Shown here: positions 1-7,380 of the stretch, piece by piece | Numbering within the stretch: the first letter of the stretch is position 1 | Layout of the letters: every line of letters starts with the position of its first letter | DNA from: Anaerolineaceae bacterium UBA1415 | Lineage (GTDB): Bacteria; Chloroflexota; Anaerolineae; Anaerolineales; Anaerolineaceae | Direction: 5' to 3' | DNA length: 32,585 bases | Assembly: GCA_002305635.1 (NCBI GenBank) | Contig: DBPR01000005.1 | Location: 1-32,585 of the forward strand | Notes under the pieces: generated by a model | The model's database searches: none | What the model was told of the DNA's origin: nothing | The model's input: the letters and a program-made list of their open reading frames with translations, nothing else | Translations under genes and position numbers: made by a program

Positions 1-407
1 TCTATTTTTTCGGCACCAGTCCAGTCTGCCCTTTCAACAGGAGAAGATGCCCGAAGGGCGGGTACCACCTTAAGCCTTCTCACCTGCCCGTGGTGCTTTC
101 CCAGGGGCTCGGGAGAGGGTGGCCGAAGGCCGGATGAGGGGAAAGCCTTTCAACCGCCCTTGGTGCTTTCCCAAGGTGAGTGGTTACCAGCAGAGAGGAC
201 TGTCTGACCCTGGATCCCAGGGTGAGGAGAAAAAGACACTTCCTCATACAAACAATTCACCAATTGCTAAACATAGTGATCCTACTTAGATATAGCCTTT
301 GTTGTTATCCATTAGATGCCAACATCCTGGCGCACTTTATATTTTGTTAATCTCCTCTTAACCTTTGTGGTAAAATATAAGGTCAACGAACGAAAAGAAG
401 GCTTAAC
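1..407. other. gene-free left end with intergenic repeats
   Basis: No convincing ORF is present. The segment carries copies of an intergenic repeat whose core is a palindrome, GCCCGAAGGGC (about 50-60) or GGCCGAAGGCC (about 121-131). These cores are flanked by GAGAGGGTG and by GGATGAGGGG. A second motif, GGTGCTTTCCCA, occurs twice (about 92-103 and 162-173). A weak promoter for the mgtC-like gene may be TTAATC (347-352), 18 bp, TAAAAT (371-376). AAGAAGG at 395-401 is a plausible ribosome binding site for the ATG at 408. Confidence 0.6.
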
Positions 408-1067
408 ATGACCACTATTCCCATTCCCGACATTCTCCTGCGCATCGCGTTATCCATGGTGCTCGGTGGTGTGATCGGATTCGAACGCGAACGCGATAAT
501 CAACCCGCCGGCCTGCGCACCCACATGATCCTCGTCATTGGCGCTTGTCTGGCCATGATCCTTTCCATTAATATCGGTGCGGTTTCCCATACCGATCCTG
601 GCCGCATCGCCGCCCAGGTAATTTCCGGCATCGGCTTTTTGGGCGCTGGCGCTATTTTGCGTTTCGGCTTCAACGTCAAAGGCCTGACCACCGCCACAAC
701 ACTCTGGACCATGGCCATTGTCGGTCTGGTCATCGGCGCCGGTTATTACTGGATCGCCATCATCACCACCATCATCATGCTCATCGTGCTGGCGGCCCTC
801 AATGTGATTGAAAAAAATTACGTCCGCGTCAACGTGATCCGCAATATTGTCATTGACCTGCAGGATCGCAAAAGCGTCCTCCGCGACCTGCGTGAAACCG
901 TTTACAAGCTGACCGATAAAGTGATGTCCTTTTCCGTTCAAAAAAACATCAAAAGTAAACGCCTGCGCCTCGAACTCACCGCTCGCTTCAAAAACAGCGA
1001 GAAGCTCGAACATCTGATTGAAGAAATCTCCAAGATCGAAGGAGTGCGCGCCCTGAAAATCGAGTAA
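408..1067 (+). CDS. MgtC/SapB family membrane protein
   Basis: Small inner-membrane protein of the MgtC/SapB family, linked in other bacteria to magnesium limitation and to control of membrane ATPase or ion balance. The N-terminal part of about 135 residues is hydrophobic with four to five membrane segments. It carries the family landmarks GGVIGFERE near residue 20, the AGLRTH stretch after it, the GIGFLGAGAI segment and the GLTTATTLW segment. The C-terminal part of about 80 residues is soluble and basic and looks like the ACT-like tail of longer MgtC homologues. The 219-residue length is normal. AAGAAGG lies 6 nt before the ATG. It is first in a + strand run, with the next gene starting 12 nt after its stop. 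The exact physiological role cannot be read from sequence. Confidence 0.9.
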   Translation: MTTIPIPDILLRIALSMVLGGVIGFERERDNQPAGLRTHMILVIGACLAMILSINIGAVSHTDPGRIAAQVISGIGFLGAGAILRFGFNVKGLTTATTLWTMAIVGLVIGAGYYWIAIITTIIMLIVLAALNVIEKNYVRVNVIRNIVIDLQDRKSVLRDLRETVYKLTDKVMSFSVQKNIKSKRLRLELTARFKNSEKLEHLIEEISKIEGVRALKIE

Positions 1068-1079
1068 ACTAAACCCATC

Positions 1080-2723
1080 ATGCCAGGACTTGCATCCAGT
1101 TTACGCGCTTTTGATCTTGATCAACTGCAGCAGATATCCCGCTTTTGGGGGCTCGATCCAGCCGACAACTCCAAAGAAGGCCTGCGCCTTACCCTCGAGC
1201 TTGAAATGAGCGATCCGCGGCGCTTCCAAACCGTTTTTGAAGCCCTTTCGCAACCCGCCCAATCCGCCTTGTCTGACCTGAAGGCCAACGCCAACCGGCT
1301 CTCCTGGATCGTGTTCAGCATGCGCTATGGCGAAATTCGGGCGATGGGGCCAGCCCGACGAAAAAAAGAACAACCCTGGGCTTTCCCCGTCTCGATCAGC
1401 GAAGAGCTCTGGGTTCGAGGCCTGATCGGGCGCGATTTTCTGCACGAAGGCGAAGACCTGCAGGAAAAGGCCTATCTCCCCGACGAATTCAGCCCTTTCT
1501 TGCCTGAACCGGATGTGTCTCTCCCGTTCGGGCTGGATCTGCAGCCCCAACGCCTGATCCTGCCGGAACCAAAAGCCGCAACAACCATCCTCAACGATAT
1601 CTGCACTTTTTTGGCGGCTGCGCGCTTTGAAAACCGCGATGCACATCTATTGAAACTAAACAACAACACCGAACACTGGCGCCTGATCGAAATACTGATC
1701 CGCGCGCTTGGCCTGCTGGACGCAAATTCCGAGCCCAATGACCTGGCGCGCGCTTTTTTGGAAATGTCCCGCCCGCAGGCGCTGGGCTGGCTGCAAAAGC
1801 AGTGGGTCAACGCGGAACACTTTAACGAATTCGATTTTATGCCCGAATTATCGGTCGAAAGCGACCGACCCATGAATTTGACCACTGCCCGCCAAACGCT
1901 GCTGAATCTCATCGAGGCCCTCTCGACCAAACAATGGTATAGCCTCGACGAACTGATCGAAAAACTCCACGAGCGAAACCCGGAGTTTCTGCGCAGCCAG
2001 GAACAATTCTACACCTGGAAGATCCGTTCAACTGACTCAACCGAAGCTCAACACGATGGGCTGGAGAGCTGGCCCAGGGTCGAAGGCGCCTTCATTCGCT
2101 TTCTGGTTGTCACGATCTTCCCCCTACTCGGCCTGGCAGCAATCACCAGCCTGCCTGAGGATGCGGGCAAAATTTATTTTCAACGCTTCCCAAACCCAAC
2201 CCTGAGCGAACAATTTCCGGTTTTGTTTGAAGAGGAAAAATTACTGCTCGTCCAATCAACGGGTAAAATCGTTATGACCGAACGGTCACCCCTGATCTTG
2301 CGCTACCAGATCGCCCGTTTTTGCCAATGGTTGAGCCACACAAAAGGAAGTTACCACTACGAGCTCACGCCCGCATCCCTGAAACGAGCTGAAGAACAAG
2401 GCTTGCTCCCCAAACACCTCATCGCGCTTTTGCGCAAACATTCCCAAAGCGGCTTGCCCCCAAACCTATACGAAGCGCTTCTGCGCTGGCAGGAAGAGGG
2501 CCAACAAACCAGCCTGGAAGAAGTTGTCGTCCTGCGTCTTGCCAGTCCGGAGCTCCTGCAGGCATTGCGCTCCAGCCCGGCCGGGCGATATCTGGGCGAG
2601 TCCTTCGGGCCCACCACCGTCGCCGTCAAACCCGTCGGCATCCCCGCGCTCAGGCAGGCCCTGTCCCAACTTGGCTACCTGAGCGATTACGACGAAAGCC
2701 TTTCTGTTTATGCAAACAAATAA
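1080..2723 (+). CDS. XPB/Ssl2-type helicase-associated domain protein (putative)
   Basis: Soluble protein of 547 residues, mostly helical. The N-terminal region has a pattern I associate with the helicase-associated (XPB N-terminal/Helicase_C_3-like) proteins of Actinobacteria and Chloroflexota. It starts with a 'DLDQLQQISRFWGL' helix, continues with a region that includes RYGEIRAMGPAR (about residues 82-93), and then has ELWVRGLIGRDF (about 109-120). The C-terminal part from about residue 460 is also helical and ends in a short helix-turn pattern. No Walker A or B motif is visible, so it is not a complete helicase. No good ribosome binding site precedes the ATG, and with 12 nt after the mgtC-like stop, translational coupling is likely. 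Its 3' end overlaps the next gene by 14 nt. DNA binding is inferred from the family only. Confidence 0.55.
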   Translation: MPGLASSLRAFDLDQLQQISRFWGLDPADNSKEGLRLTLELEMSDPRRFQTVFEALSQPAQSALSDLKANANRLSWIVFSMRYGEIRAMGPARRKKEQPWAFPVSISEELWVRGLIGRDFLHEGEDLQEKAYLPDEFSPFLPEPDVSLPFGLDLQPQRLILPEPKAATTILNDICTFLAAARFENRDAHLLKLNNNTEHWRLIEILIRALGLLDANSEPNDLARAFLEMSRPQALGWLQKQWVNAEHFNEFDFMPELSVESDRPMNLTTARQTLLNLIEALSTKQWYSLDELIEKLHERNPEFLRSQEQFYTWKIRSTDSTEAQHDGLESWPRVEGAFIRFLVVTIFPLLGLAAITSLPEDAGKIYFQRFPNPTLSEQFPVLFEEEKLLLVQSTGKIVMTERSPLILRYQIARFCQWLSHTKGSYHYELTPASLKRAEEQGLLPKHLIALLRKHSQSGLPPNLYEALLRWQEEGQQTSLEEVVVLRLASPELLQALRSSPAGRYLGESFGPTTVAVKPVGIPALRQALSQLGYLSDYDESLSVYANK

Positions 2724-3162
2724 ACCTGACAAAAACAGACCCCGATCGCTTTACGTCCTCATTCATTCTTTCCTGCGCGTTGTTTTTGCGATCAACATCA
2801 TCCTCGCCATCTTTCAGGCTGCCACTATTCTGCATCAAAAGCCTTTCTTTCAGGAACTGGAGATCAATCCCCGACTGATCACCTGGCTGCTGCTGACAGC
2901 CCTAATAAAACTAATTTTCCACGGCCTCGCCTTTATAAGCTTTGGCCAAAAATTGAAAAAGTTCCGTCTCTGGTTTGCCTGGCTGGCTATCGGGATCAAC
3001 ATCGCAACCTACTGGTTCGATTATTTCTTTCTCTGGCATGCCGACCAACGCTTACCGCCGCCCCTTTTCACCCTCGGCCTGCATGTGTTGATCGTTGTCT
3101 TATTGCTCTACTACACCATCCAAAAACAAAAATGGGAGTCCACCGATGGATCTGGAAATTGA
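2710..3162 (+). CDS. small four-helix membrane protein, function unknown
   Basis: Not recognised. The 150-residue protein has a short basic N-terminus (KPDKNRPRS) and then four hydrophobic segments at about residues 15-40, 58-80, 86-105 and 118-138. Charged loops separate the segments. The C-terminal tail (QKQKWESTDGSGN) is hydrophilic. The start overlaps the end of the upstream gene by 14 nt and its end overlaps the CYTH gene by 17 nt, so it is almost certainly cotranscribed and translationally coupled. The alternation of hydrophobic segments and loops, plus the tight packing, argue that this is a real gene. Confidence 0.7.
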   Translation: MQTNKPDKNRPRSLYVLIHSFLRVVFAINIILAIFQAATILHQKPFFQELEINPRLITWLLLTALIKLIFHGLAFISFGQKLKKFRLWFAWLAIGINIATYWFDYFFLWHADQRLPPPLFTLGLHVLIVVLLLYYTIQKQKWESTDGSGN

Positions 3163-3754
3163 AGTTAAATTTATCTTGTCCGATCATTCCGCCCTGATGC
3201 GCAGGATCGAATCGCTCGGCCTGCCCTGCACACAGGAGCGCGTTTTCGAACTCAATCAGCGTTTCGACCAACCCGACCGGCGCCTTTTCGCGGCTCATCA
3301 GGTTTTGCGCCTGCGTCGGGATCATAATGCCATTCTCACCTTCAAAGGCCCAGGCGTTTTGGAGAACGATGTCCTCCTGCGCCAGGAAATTGAGACTGTG
3401 GTGGCCGATCACGATGCCGCCAAACGCCTGCTGGAAGCCCTCGGCTATGAAGTTTCCATGATCTATGAAAAATATCGCGCCAACTACCTGTTGGATGGCG
3501 TTACCCTCTCTGTCGATGAAACCCCCTTCGGGCTTTTCATCGAACTGGAAGGCAACAGCGCCGAAGAGCTGCGCCTTGCCGCCGATAAACTGGGCATGGA
3601 CTGGGAGCAGCGCATCAACCAAAGCTATTTCGCCCTTCTGAATGCCTTTAACCAAAATACTGGCAACAATTTCAGAGATCTAAGCTTTGAAAACTTCAGG
3701 GGCCTCAAAGTTGAGCCCTCTGACCTCAATTTGTCTTACGCGGATCTGAGGTGA
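3146..3754 (+). CDS. CYTH domain protein (class IV adenylate cyclase / triphosphatase-like)
   Basis: The CYTH superfamily hydrolyses or cyclises triphosphate substrates inside a beta tunnel with metal-binding acidic residues. The signature ExExK is present at residues 4-8 (EIEVK). It is followed by alternating charged strands such as LRLRRD, LTFKG, RQEIE, KYRANY, VDETPFG and FIELEGN, which match the tunnel strands of CyaB-like proteins. The ATG at 3146 is chosen over an in-frame ATG at 3095 because the protein then opens directly with MDLEIEVK and GGGAG (3134-3138) sits 7 nt upstream. The gene overlaps its upstream neighbour by 17 nt and the NUDIX gene by 4 nt. The true substrate (ATP, thiamine triphosphate or polyphosphate) is undetermined. 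Confidence 0.85.
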   Translation: MDLEIEVKFILSDHSALMRRIESLGLPCTQERVFELNQRFDQPDRRLFAAHQVLRLRRDHNAILTFKGPGVLENDVLLRQEIETVVADHDAAKRLLEALGYEVSMIYEKYRANYLLDGVTLSVDETPFGLFIELEGNSAEELRLAADKLGMDWEQRINQSYFALLNAFNQNTGNNFRDLSFENFRGLKVEPSDLNLSYADLR

Positions 3755-4320
3755 GTATGCAAGCCTGGAAAACATTATCCAAAAAGCTGGTCTACCAGCA
3801 GCAGCCTTGGCTCAGCCTCGAATCCCACGAGATCGAATTACCTGATGGGAGGACGATCCACGACTGGCTCTGGCTAAATACGCCCGATTTTGTGATCGTC
3901 AGCGCGGTTGATCAGGAAGGGCGCTTCCTGGTCTTCAGGCAGACCAAATACGCCGCCCAGGGCACCACGCTCGCCCCCGTTGGCGGCTATTTAATGGAAG
4001 GGGAAGACCCGCTCGAAGCGGCAAAACGCGAATTGCTGGAAGAAACAGGCTACGAGGCGGATGAGTGGCTTGCTCTGGGCTGCTTCATGACCGATGCCAA
4101 CCGCGGCAACGGACGCGGGCATTACTTCCTCGCCCGCAACGCGCGCCCCTCGCGGGAATTTCGTCAATCAGACGATCTTGAGGAACAGGAACTTCACTTT
4201 TTAACCGCTGAAGAGCTTTCAGAAGCGCTCAGCACAAACCAGATCCAGATCATCACCTGGCAAGCCGGCCTTGCCATGGCATTGATGCATTATCCTCATA
4301 ACCCACAGCTTCCCAGCTAA
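3751..4320 (+). CDS. NUDIX hydrolase (ADP-ribose pyrophosphatase-like)
   Basis: A full NUDIX box is visible: G79, E85, R93-E94, E97-E98 and G100, fitting GX5EX7REUXEEXGU. The N-terminal region (LESHEIELPDGR, then VDQEGRFLVFRQ) resembles ADP-ribose pyrophosphatases rather than MutT. The likely reaction is hydrolysis of a nucleoside diphosphate linked to another group. The start is ambiguous: GTG at 3751 overlaps the CYTH stop as GTGA, while ATG at 3757 has GAGGTG directly before it. The difference is only two residues. It is the last gene of the + strand run and is followed by a hairpin-rich spacer. Confidence 0.88.
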   Translation: MSMQAWKTLSKKLVYQQQPWLSLESHEIELPDGRTIHDWLWLNTPDFVIVSAVDQEGRFLVFRQTKYAAQGTTLAPVGGYLMEGEDPLEAAKRELLEETGYEADEWLALGCFMTDANRGNGRGHYFLARNARPSREFRQSDDLEEQELHFLTAEELSEALSTNQIQIITWQAGLAMALMHYPHNPQLPS

Positions 4321-4622
4321 ATTTTAGTTGTTTTTTTGAGTAGGTCGAAATTGAAAACAACCTCGTTTAGGAGGTTGTTTTCAATTCGACGGAATCAGAG
4401 ACACAATTTTGGTAGGTTGGGTTGCGCAGCATTCTCCCTTTGGGGTCAACCCGACATCCAGTAGTAGGTCGCGATTGAATGAAAGGCGCTTTAGGCCATT
4501 CATTCAATCGCGACGTTTCCACACATTGCATCAACGCAAATTCCTCGTTATCCGCGAAATTGTTGGATTGAAAAACAGTTTGCTCGACAAACCATTTTTC
4601 AATCGCAACCTACACCTGAACC
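4321..4622. other. convergent intergenic gap dominated by hairpins
   Basis: Spacer between two genes that point toward each other. It contains no supported ORF. Almost all of it is the hairpin array described separately, so it probably also acts as a two-way transcription stop. A T-run (4331-4337) lies before the first hairpin rather than after it. Confidence 0.7.
4344..4609. repeat. array of four related inverted-repeat hairpins
   Basis: Hairpin A (4344-4390), B (4468-4514) and C (4562-4609) are each 47-48 nt and share the base GT(C/T)G...ATTGAA with its complement. C is in reverse orientation relative to A and B. A shorter hairpin (4416-4455) with stem GTTGGGTTG/CAACCCGAC begins with the same GTAGGT lead-in. 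The stem tips differ between copies but stay paired (ACAACCTC/GAGGTTGT in A, GAATGAA/TTCATTC in B), which points to selection on, or amplification of, a folded structure. Confidence 0.8.
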
Positions 4623-5165
4623 CTACCAACGTTCGTAACGGACAATTTCTTCCAAAGCCCTACGCGGTCTGGCAGGCGGCTCCTGATCGGCGTAACCCAG
4701 CGGAATCACCGCCAGCACGAACTTATCTTCCGGGATGCCCAACAAAGGTCGGATATCATCCTGCTCAAAAGCCCCGCACCAGCAGGTGCCCAGGCCCTGA
4801 TGATCCGCCTCAAGCAAAAGGTAGCCTATCGCGATGGCTGTATCCCGGATCACTCGTTTCAGCTCCCAGAGCGGGCTTTGCTCATCCAAAACCAGCCCCT
4901 CCACGTCCACACCTCGGGCTGCCACATCTGCCACCGCCACGATCACGATCGGCGCTTCCGCGATCCACATCTGCTCACGTGTCGCCTCAGCCAGCGCAAG
5001 GCGCCCAGCTTCTTCTTTCACGACGATAAACGCCCAGGGCTGTTTATTGTTCCCTGAAGGCGCCAGTCTGGCAGCTTCAAGCACAGCCTGCAGCTTTTCT
5101 CCTTCCACGGGGGTGGGCAAATACTTGCGAATACTTCTTCTGTGTTTGATCGATTCGATCATCAT
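4623..5165 (-). CDS. nitroreductase family protein (FMN-dependent)
   Basis: NAD(P)H:FMN oxidoreductase of the nitroreductase fold. Family landmarks are the N-terminal HRRSIRKY FMN-phosphate-binding motif, APSGNNKQPW near residue 36, and the later GLGTCWCGAF and LAVIPLGYAD segments. The 180-residue length is normal for the short subfamily. Two adjacent ATG codons (5165 and 5162) are possible, with AAGGATGG upstream. The gene starts 22 nt after the HTH gene and is the last of a three-gene unit with DUF2975 and HTH. The substrate is unknown. Confidence 0.88.
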   Translation of the reverse strand: MMIESIKHRRSIRKYLPTPVEGEKLQAVLEAARLAPSGNNKQPWAFIVVKEEAGRLALAEATREQMWIAEAPIVIVAVADVAARGVDVEGLVLDEQSPLWELKRVIRDTAIAIGYLLLEADHQGLGTCWCGAFEQDDIRPLLGIPEDKFVLAVIPLGYADQEPPARPRRALEEIVRYERW

Positions 5166-5187
5166 TCACCATCCTTTCCTGATCATT

Positions 5188-5403
5188 TTAGCCCATCCTA
5201 TCTTCCCGAAACTCGAGAATATCACCTGGCTGGCATTTCAGCGCATTGCAGATCGCTTCCAGCGTGCTGAAGCGGATCGCTTTGGCCTTGCCCGTCTTGA
5301 GGTTAGAAAGGTTGCTCATCGTAATTCCGACCTGCTCTGAGAGCTCGGTCAGGCTCATTTTTTGCTTCGCCATTTCGACATCTAAATTAATAATGATCGT
5401 CAT
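5188..5403 (-). CDS. XRE-family HTH regulator (YozG-like)
   Basis: Short DNA-binding protein of 71 residues made almost entirely of a Cro/CI-type helix-turn-helix. The helix-turn-helix core runs through SLTELSEQVGITMSNLSNLK (residues 17-36). It is followed by KTGKAKAIRFSTLEAICNAL and the ending PGDILEF, typical of the small YozG-like XRE proteins. GAGG lies a few nt upstream of the ATG. It lies 7 nt after a DUF2975 gene, and these two families are commonly neighbours in other bacteria, so they probably form a regulator and membrane-protein pair. Confidence 0.88.
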   Translation of the reverse strand: MTIIINLDVEMAKQKMSLTELSEQVGITMSNLSNLKTGKAKAIRFSTLEAICNALKCQPGDILEFREDRMG

Positions 5404-5410
5404 CGCAGCC

Positions 5411-5884
5411 TCACACCGTCAGATCGTTTTCTTCTTTATAACGCACAGCCTGCTCAAACAAGCTGGCGATCAAAAAGAAAAACACCGCCATGACTGCCAT
5501 CATCAAAACAGCGACGATGACGTAGAGATTGGTGATCGAACCGGCCACATTTCTTTCCGTATAGAGATAAAGCGCGATCAAGGGCAGGATCGTCGCCAGC
5601 GTGATCCAACCCATCGCCTGGAGGTTTTTTACCGACTTCGTCTCAAAAACATTCCCGCCTCGGATCCTCTGCAAAAACAGGAAGGCGATCACCAGGATCA
5701 TCAGCACGAAGATTAAGAAGAGAATGCCAAACGAAAGCACCGGCACGCGCATATGCGCCAGTTCCGGGTATTCTCTGACAAAGTCATAGGAAATTGCGTG
5801 CAGCACCAACATCCCGCCGACCGTACATAGCGCCATGATCACGACACCAATCTGAACAATAACGGTTTTGAGTTCAATATTCAT
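5411..5884 (-). CDS. DUF2975 family membrane protein
   Basis: Membrane protein of about 157 residues with four predicted helices, roughly residues 10-33, 48-72, 90-110 and 118-143. The arrangement and the pairing with a YozG-like HTH gene fit DUF2975. The ATG at 5884 is preferred over a GTG at 5890 because GAGGTGTGT then forms the ribosome binding site. It is the first gene of the unit driven by the promoter at 5914-5941. The function of the family is unknown. A sensor or modulator for the paired HTH protein is inference only. Confidence 0.78.
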   Translation of the reverse strand: MNIELKTVIVQIGVVIMALCTVGGMLVLHAISYDFVREYPELAHMRVPVLSFGILFLIFVLMILVIAFLFLQRIRGGNVFETKSVKNLQAMGWITLATILPLIALYLYTERNVAGSITNLYVIVAVLMMAVMAVFFFLIASLFEQAVRYKEENDLTV

Positions 5885-5913
5885 ACACACCTCACATCAC
5901 TTGAATTTACCGT

Positions 5914-5941
5914 ATTATAGCAAGATTTTATCGTTTGTCAA
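5914..5941 (-). promoter_or_regulatory. strong sigma-70-type promoter of the DUF2975-HTH-nitroreductase unit
   Basis: On the minus strand the sequence reads TTGACA (5936-5941), 16 bp, TATAAT (5914-5919). A TGC directly before the -10 box makes it also an extended -10. Both hexamers are perfect matches to consensus. The start codon is about 30 nt downstream of the -10 box. Confidence 0.85.
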
Positions 5942-6540
5942 TATATTATTTCCGATTTAAGATAAGGGTAATTAATGCTGATTTATTTAGCCTTCCATCT
6001 CTCGGGGTAAGGCCTGCCCTCTTAGCAGGAGAGGGTGCCCGAAGGGCAGACTATTTACCCTGGTAAACCAAGGTGAAGGGTATACCACAAGGCGGCTAAG
6101 TGGCTGCCCACCGGGCATACCAATATCATTAAGATCGTCTAGAAAAGAATCCACCTCCTAAACGACAAACCATAGTAATTCCTCATCCACCACTTCGTGG
6201 TTCCCCTTCTCCTATGCCCTGGAGCAGTTCCAGGGCATAGGAGAAGGCTTAAGCCCAGGCCTGCGTAAGAAGCCTATATAGAAGAACCACCTTTACAGCG
6301 TAGGGCAAATGAGAAGCAGTTCGGTCAGTGCCAGTAAGGCGCGGACTGATTACCTGAGACTTGAGGAATTGGTGCTGCCAAAAGCCTTCCCCTCTCGGGG
6401 GAAGGTGCCCGAAGGGCTGTCAGTTAAGCCCTCTCAGAAGGAGAGGGTGGCCGAAGGCCGGATGAGGGGTAACCAATATGATCAAAACAAAGTACACGCT
6501 GTGCCCGAAGGGCGGATGAGGGGCGCGTGAGCCCTGGATT
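5942..6540. other. repeat-rich spacer without genes
   Basis: No supported ORF. The stretch holds several copies of the GCCCGAAGGGC repeat: about 6011-6056, 6390-6418, 6424-6469 (the GGCCGAAGGCC variant) and 6500-6524, usually next to CCCTCTC...GAGAGGG and GGATGAGGGG. It also holds a perfect 19-bp inverted repeat listed separately. The 73-codon + strand frame through 6309-6530 is made of these repeats and is not considered a gene. Confidence 0.7.
6205..6247. repeat. perfect 19-bp inverted repeat with 5-nt loop
   Basis: The left arm (6205-6223) and right arm (6229-6247) are exact reverse complements, starting CCTTCTCCTATGCC, with loop GCAGT. It has no T-run on either side. It sits between CTCATCCACC and CTTAAGCCC, the same words that flank the GCCCGAAGGGC repeats. 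Confidence 0.85.
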
Positions 6541-7368
6541 CTACATCGCAAGGGCTACGCCAGCGTCGTTATTACGAAACACCTCATCTTCCCCGCCGAT
6601 CAGTTTCGGCAGCAAAGCCTCCAGCTTCTTTGGCTCTCCGCTGGTATAAAACAAGCTTTTCCCAAAGCCTTCACCCTCAAAAAGCAAATCCCGGCTCTCC
6701 AACACGCGCCGCACCTGTCTCGCCACCGCCGGAGCAGGATCGATCACCCTGACCGCATCTCCCGCGATCTGCCTGATCAGCGGAATGACAAAGGGGAAGT
6801 GCGTACAACCCATCACCAGCGTGTCGACGCCCTCCTCAAGCATCGGCAACACCGCCGCCTCAAGAATTTGCCTTGTTTCCGGGGCGTCCAACGATCCATT
6901 TTCGATCTGCTGCACCAAACCCGGGCAGGTCGCCTGATAGAGCTGCACATCATGGGCAAAGCGTTCGACCACCGATGCGTACAGCGGCCCATGAAAGGTC
7001 GAAGACGTCGCCAACACCCCAACCTTGCCGCTCAACGTTTGCTCGGCGGCAGGTTTGACAGCGGGTTCCATCCCGACAAAGGGGAAATCCGGCCACAATT
7101 CCCGGACATATTTCAATGCTGCGGCCGAGGCAGTATTACAGGCAATTACGACCAGCTTACAGCCTTGCCCCATCAAAAAGCCACAGGCCGCCACCGCCAG
7201 TTCGCGCACCTCATCCAAAGGTCGTCTGCCGTAGGGAACCTTTGCCTGATCGGCAAAATAAATCAGGTTTTCAGCCGGCAGCAGCTCACGCACCGCCCGC
7301 CAAACCGTCAATCCCCCTACCCCGGAGTCGTAAATTCCAATCGGCGAATCAGCAGAGATCGTTTTCAC
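6541..7368 (-). CDS. murI: glutamate racemase
   Basis: Converts L-glutamate to D-glutamate for peptidoglycan synthesis in the cytoplasm. Both catalytic cysteines are present: C77 in IACNTAS and C188 in MGCTHFP. The N-terminal YDSGVGGLTV motif (residues 13-22) and PYGRRP (45-50) are also diagnostic. The 275-residue length is normal. The start codon is GTG, with no ribosome binding site but a TATAAT box exactly 6 nt upstream, so a leaderless transcript is likely. The gene follows the GNAT gene, and its promoter overlaps the 3' end of that gene. Confidence 0.95.
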   Translation of the reverse strand: MKTISADSPIGIYDSGVGGLTVWRAVRELLPAENLIYFADQAKVPYGRRPLDEVRELAVAACGFLMGQGCKLVVIACNTASAAALKYVRELWPDFPFVGMEPAVKPAAEQTLSGKVGVLATSSTFHGPLYASVVERFAHDVQLYQATCPGLVQQIENGSLDAPETRQILEAAVLPMLEEGVDTLVMGCTHFPFVIPLIRQIAGDAVRVIDPAPAVARQVRRVLESRDLLFEGEGFGKSLFYTSGEPKKLEALLPKLIGGEDEVFRNNDAGVALAM

Positions 7369-7374
7369 GAGCTA

Positions 7375-7380
7375 ATTATA
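7375..7380 (-). promoter_or_regulatory. extended -10 box of murI, leaderless start
   Basis: The minus strand reads TGCTATAAT and then 6 nt before the GTG start at 7368. That spacing puts the transcription start at or next to the first base of the start codon. No convincing -35 box is seen, which is acceptable for an extended -10 promoter. The box lies inside the last codons of the GNAT gene. Confidence 0.7.

Noticed and set aside
4409..5029. 206-codon + strand frame
   Set aside because: It runs through the hairpin array and antisense to the nitroreductase gene, and its composition is rich in Pro, Arg and Ser as expected for a shadow frame.
6309..6530. 73-codon + strand frame
   Set aside because: It consists of the intergenic repeat words (two PEGRMRG-like and AEGRMRG-like peptides), so it is a by-product of the repeats.
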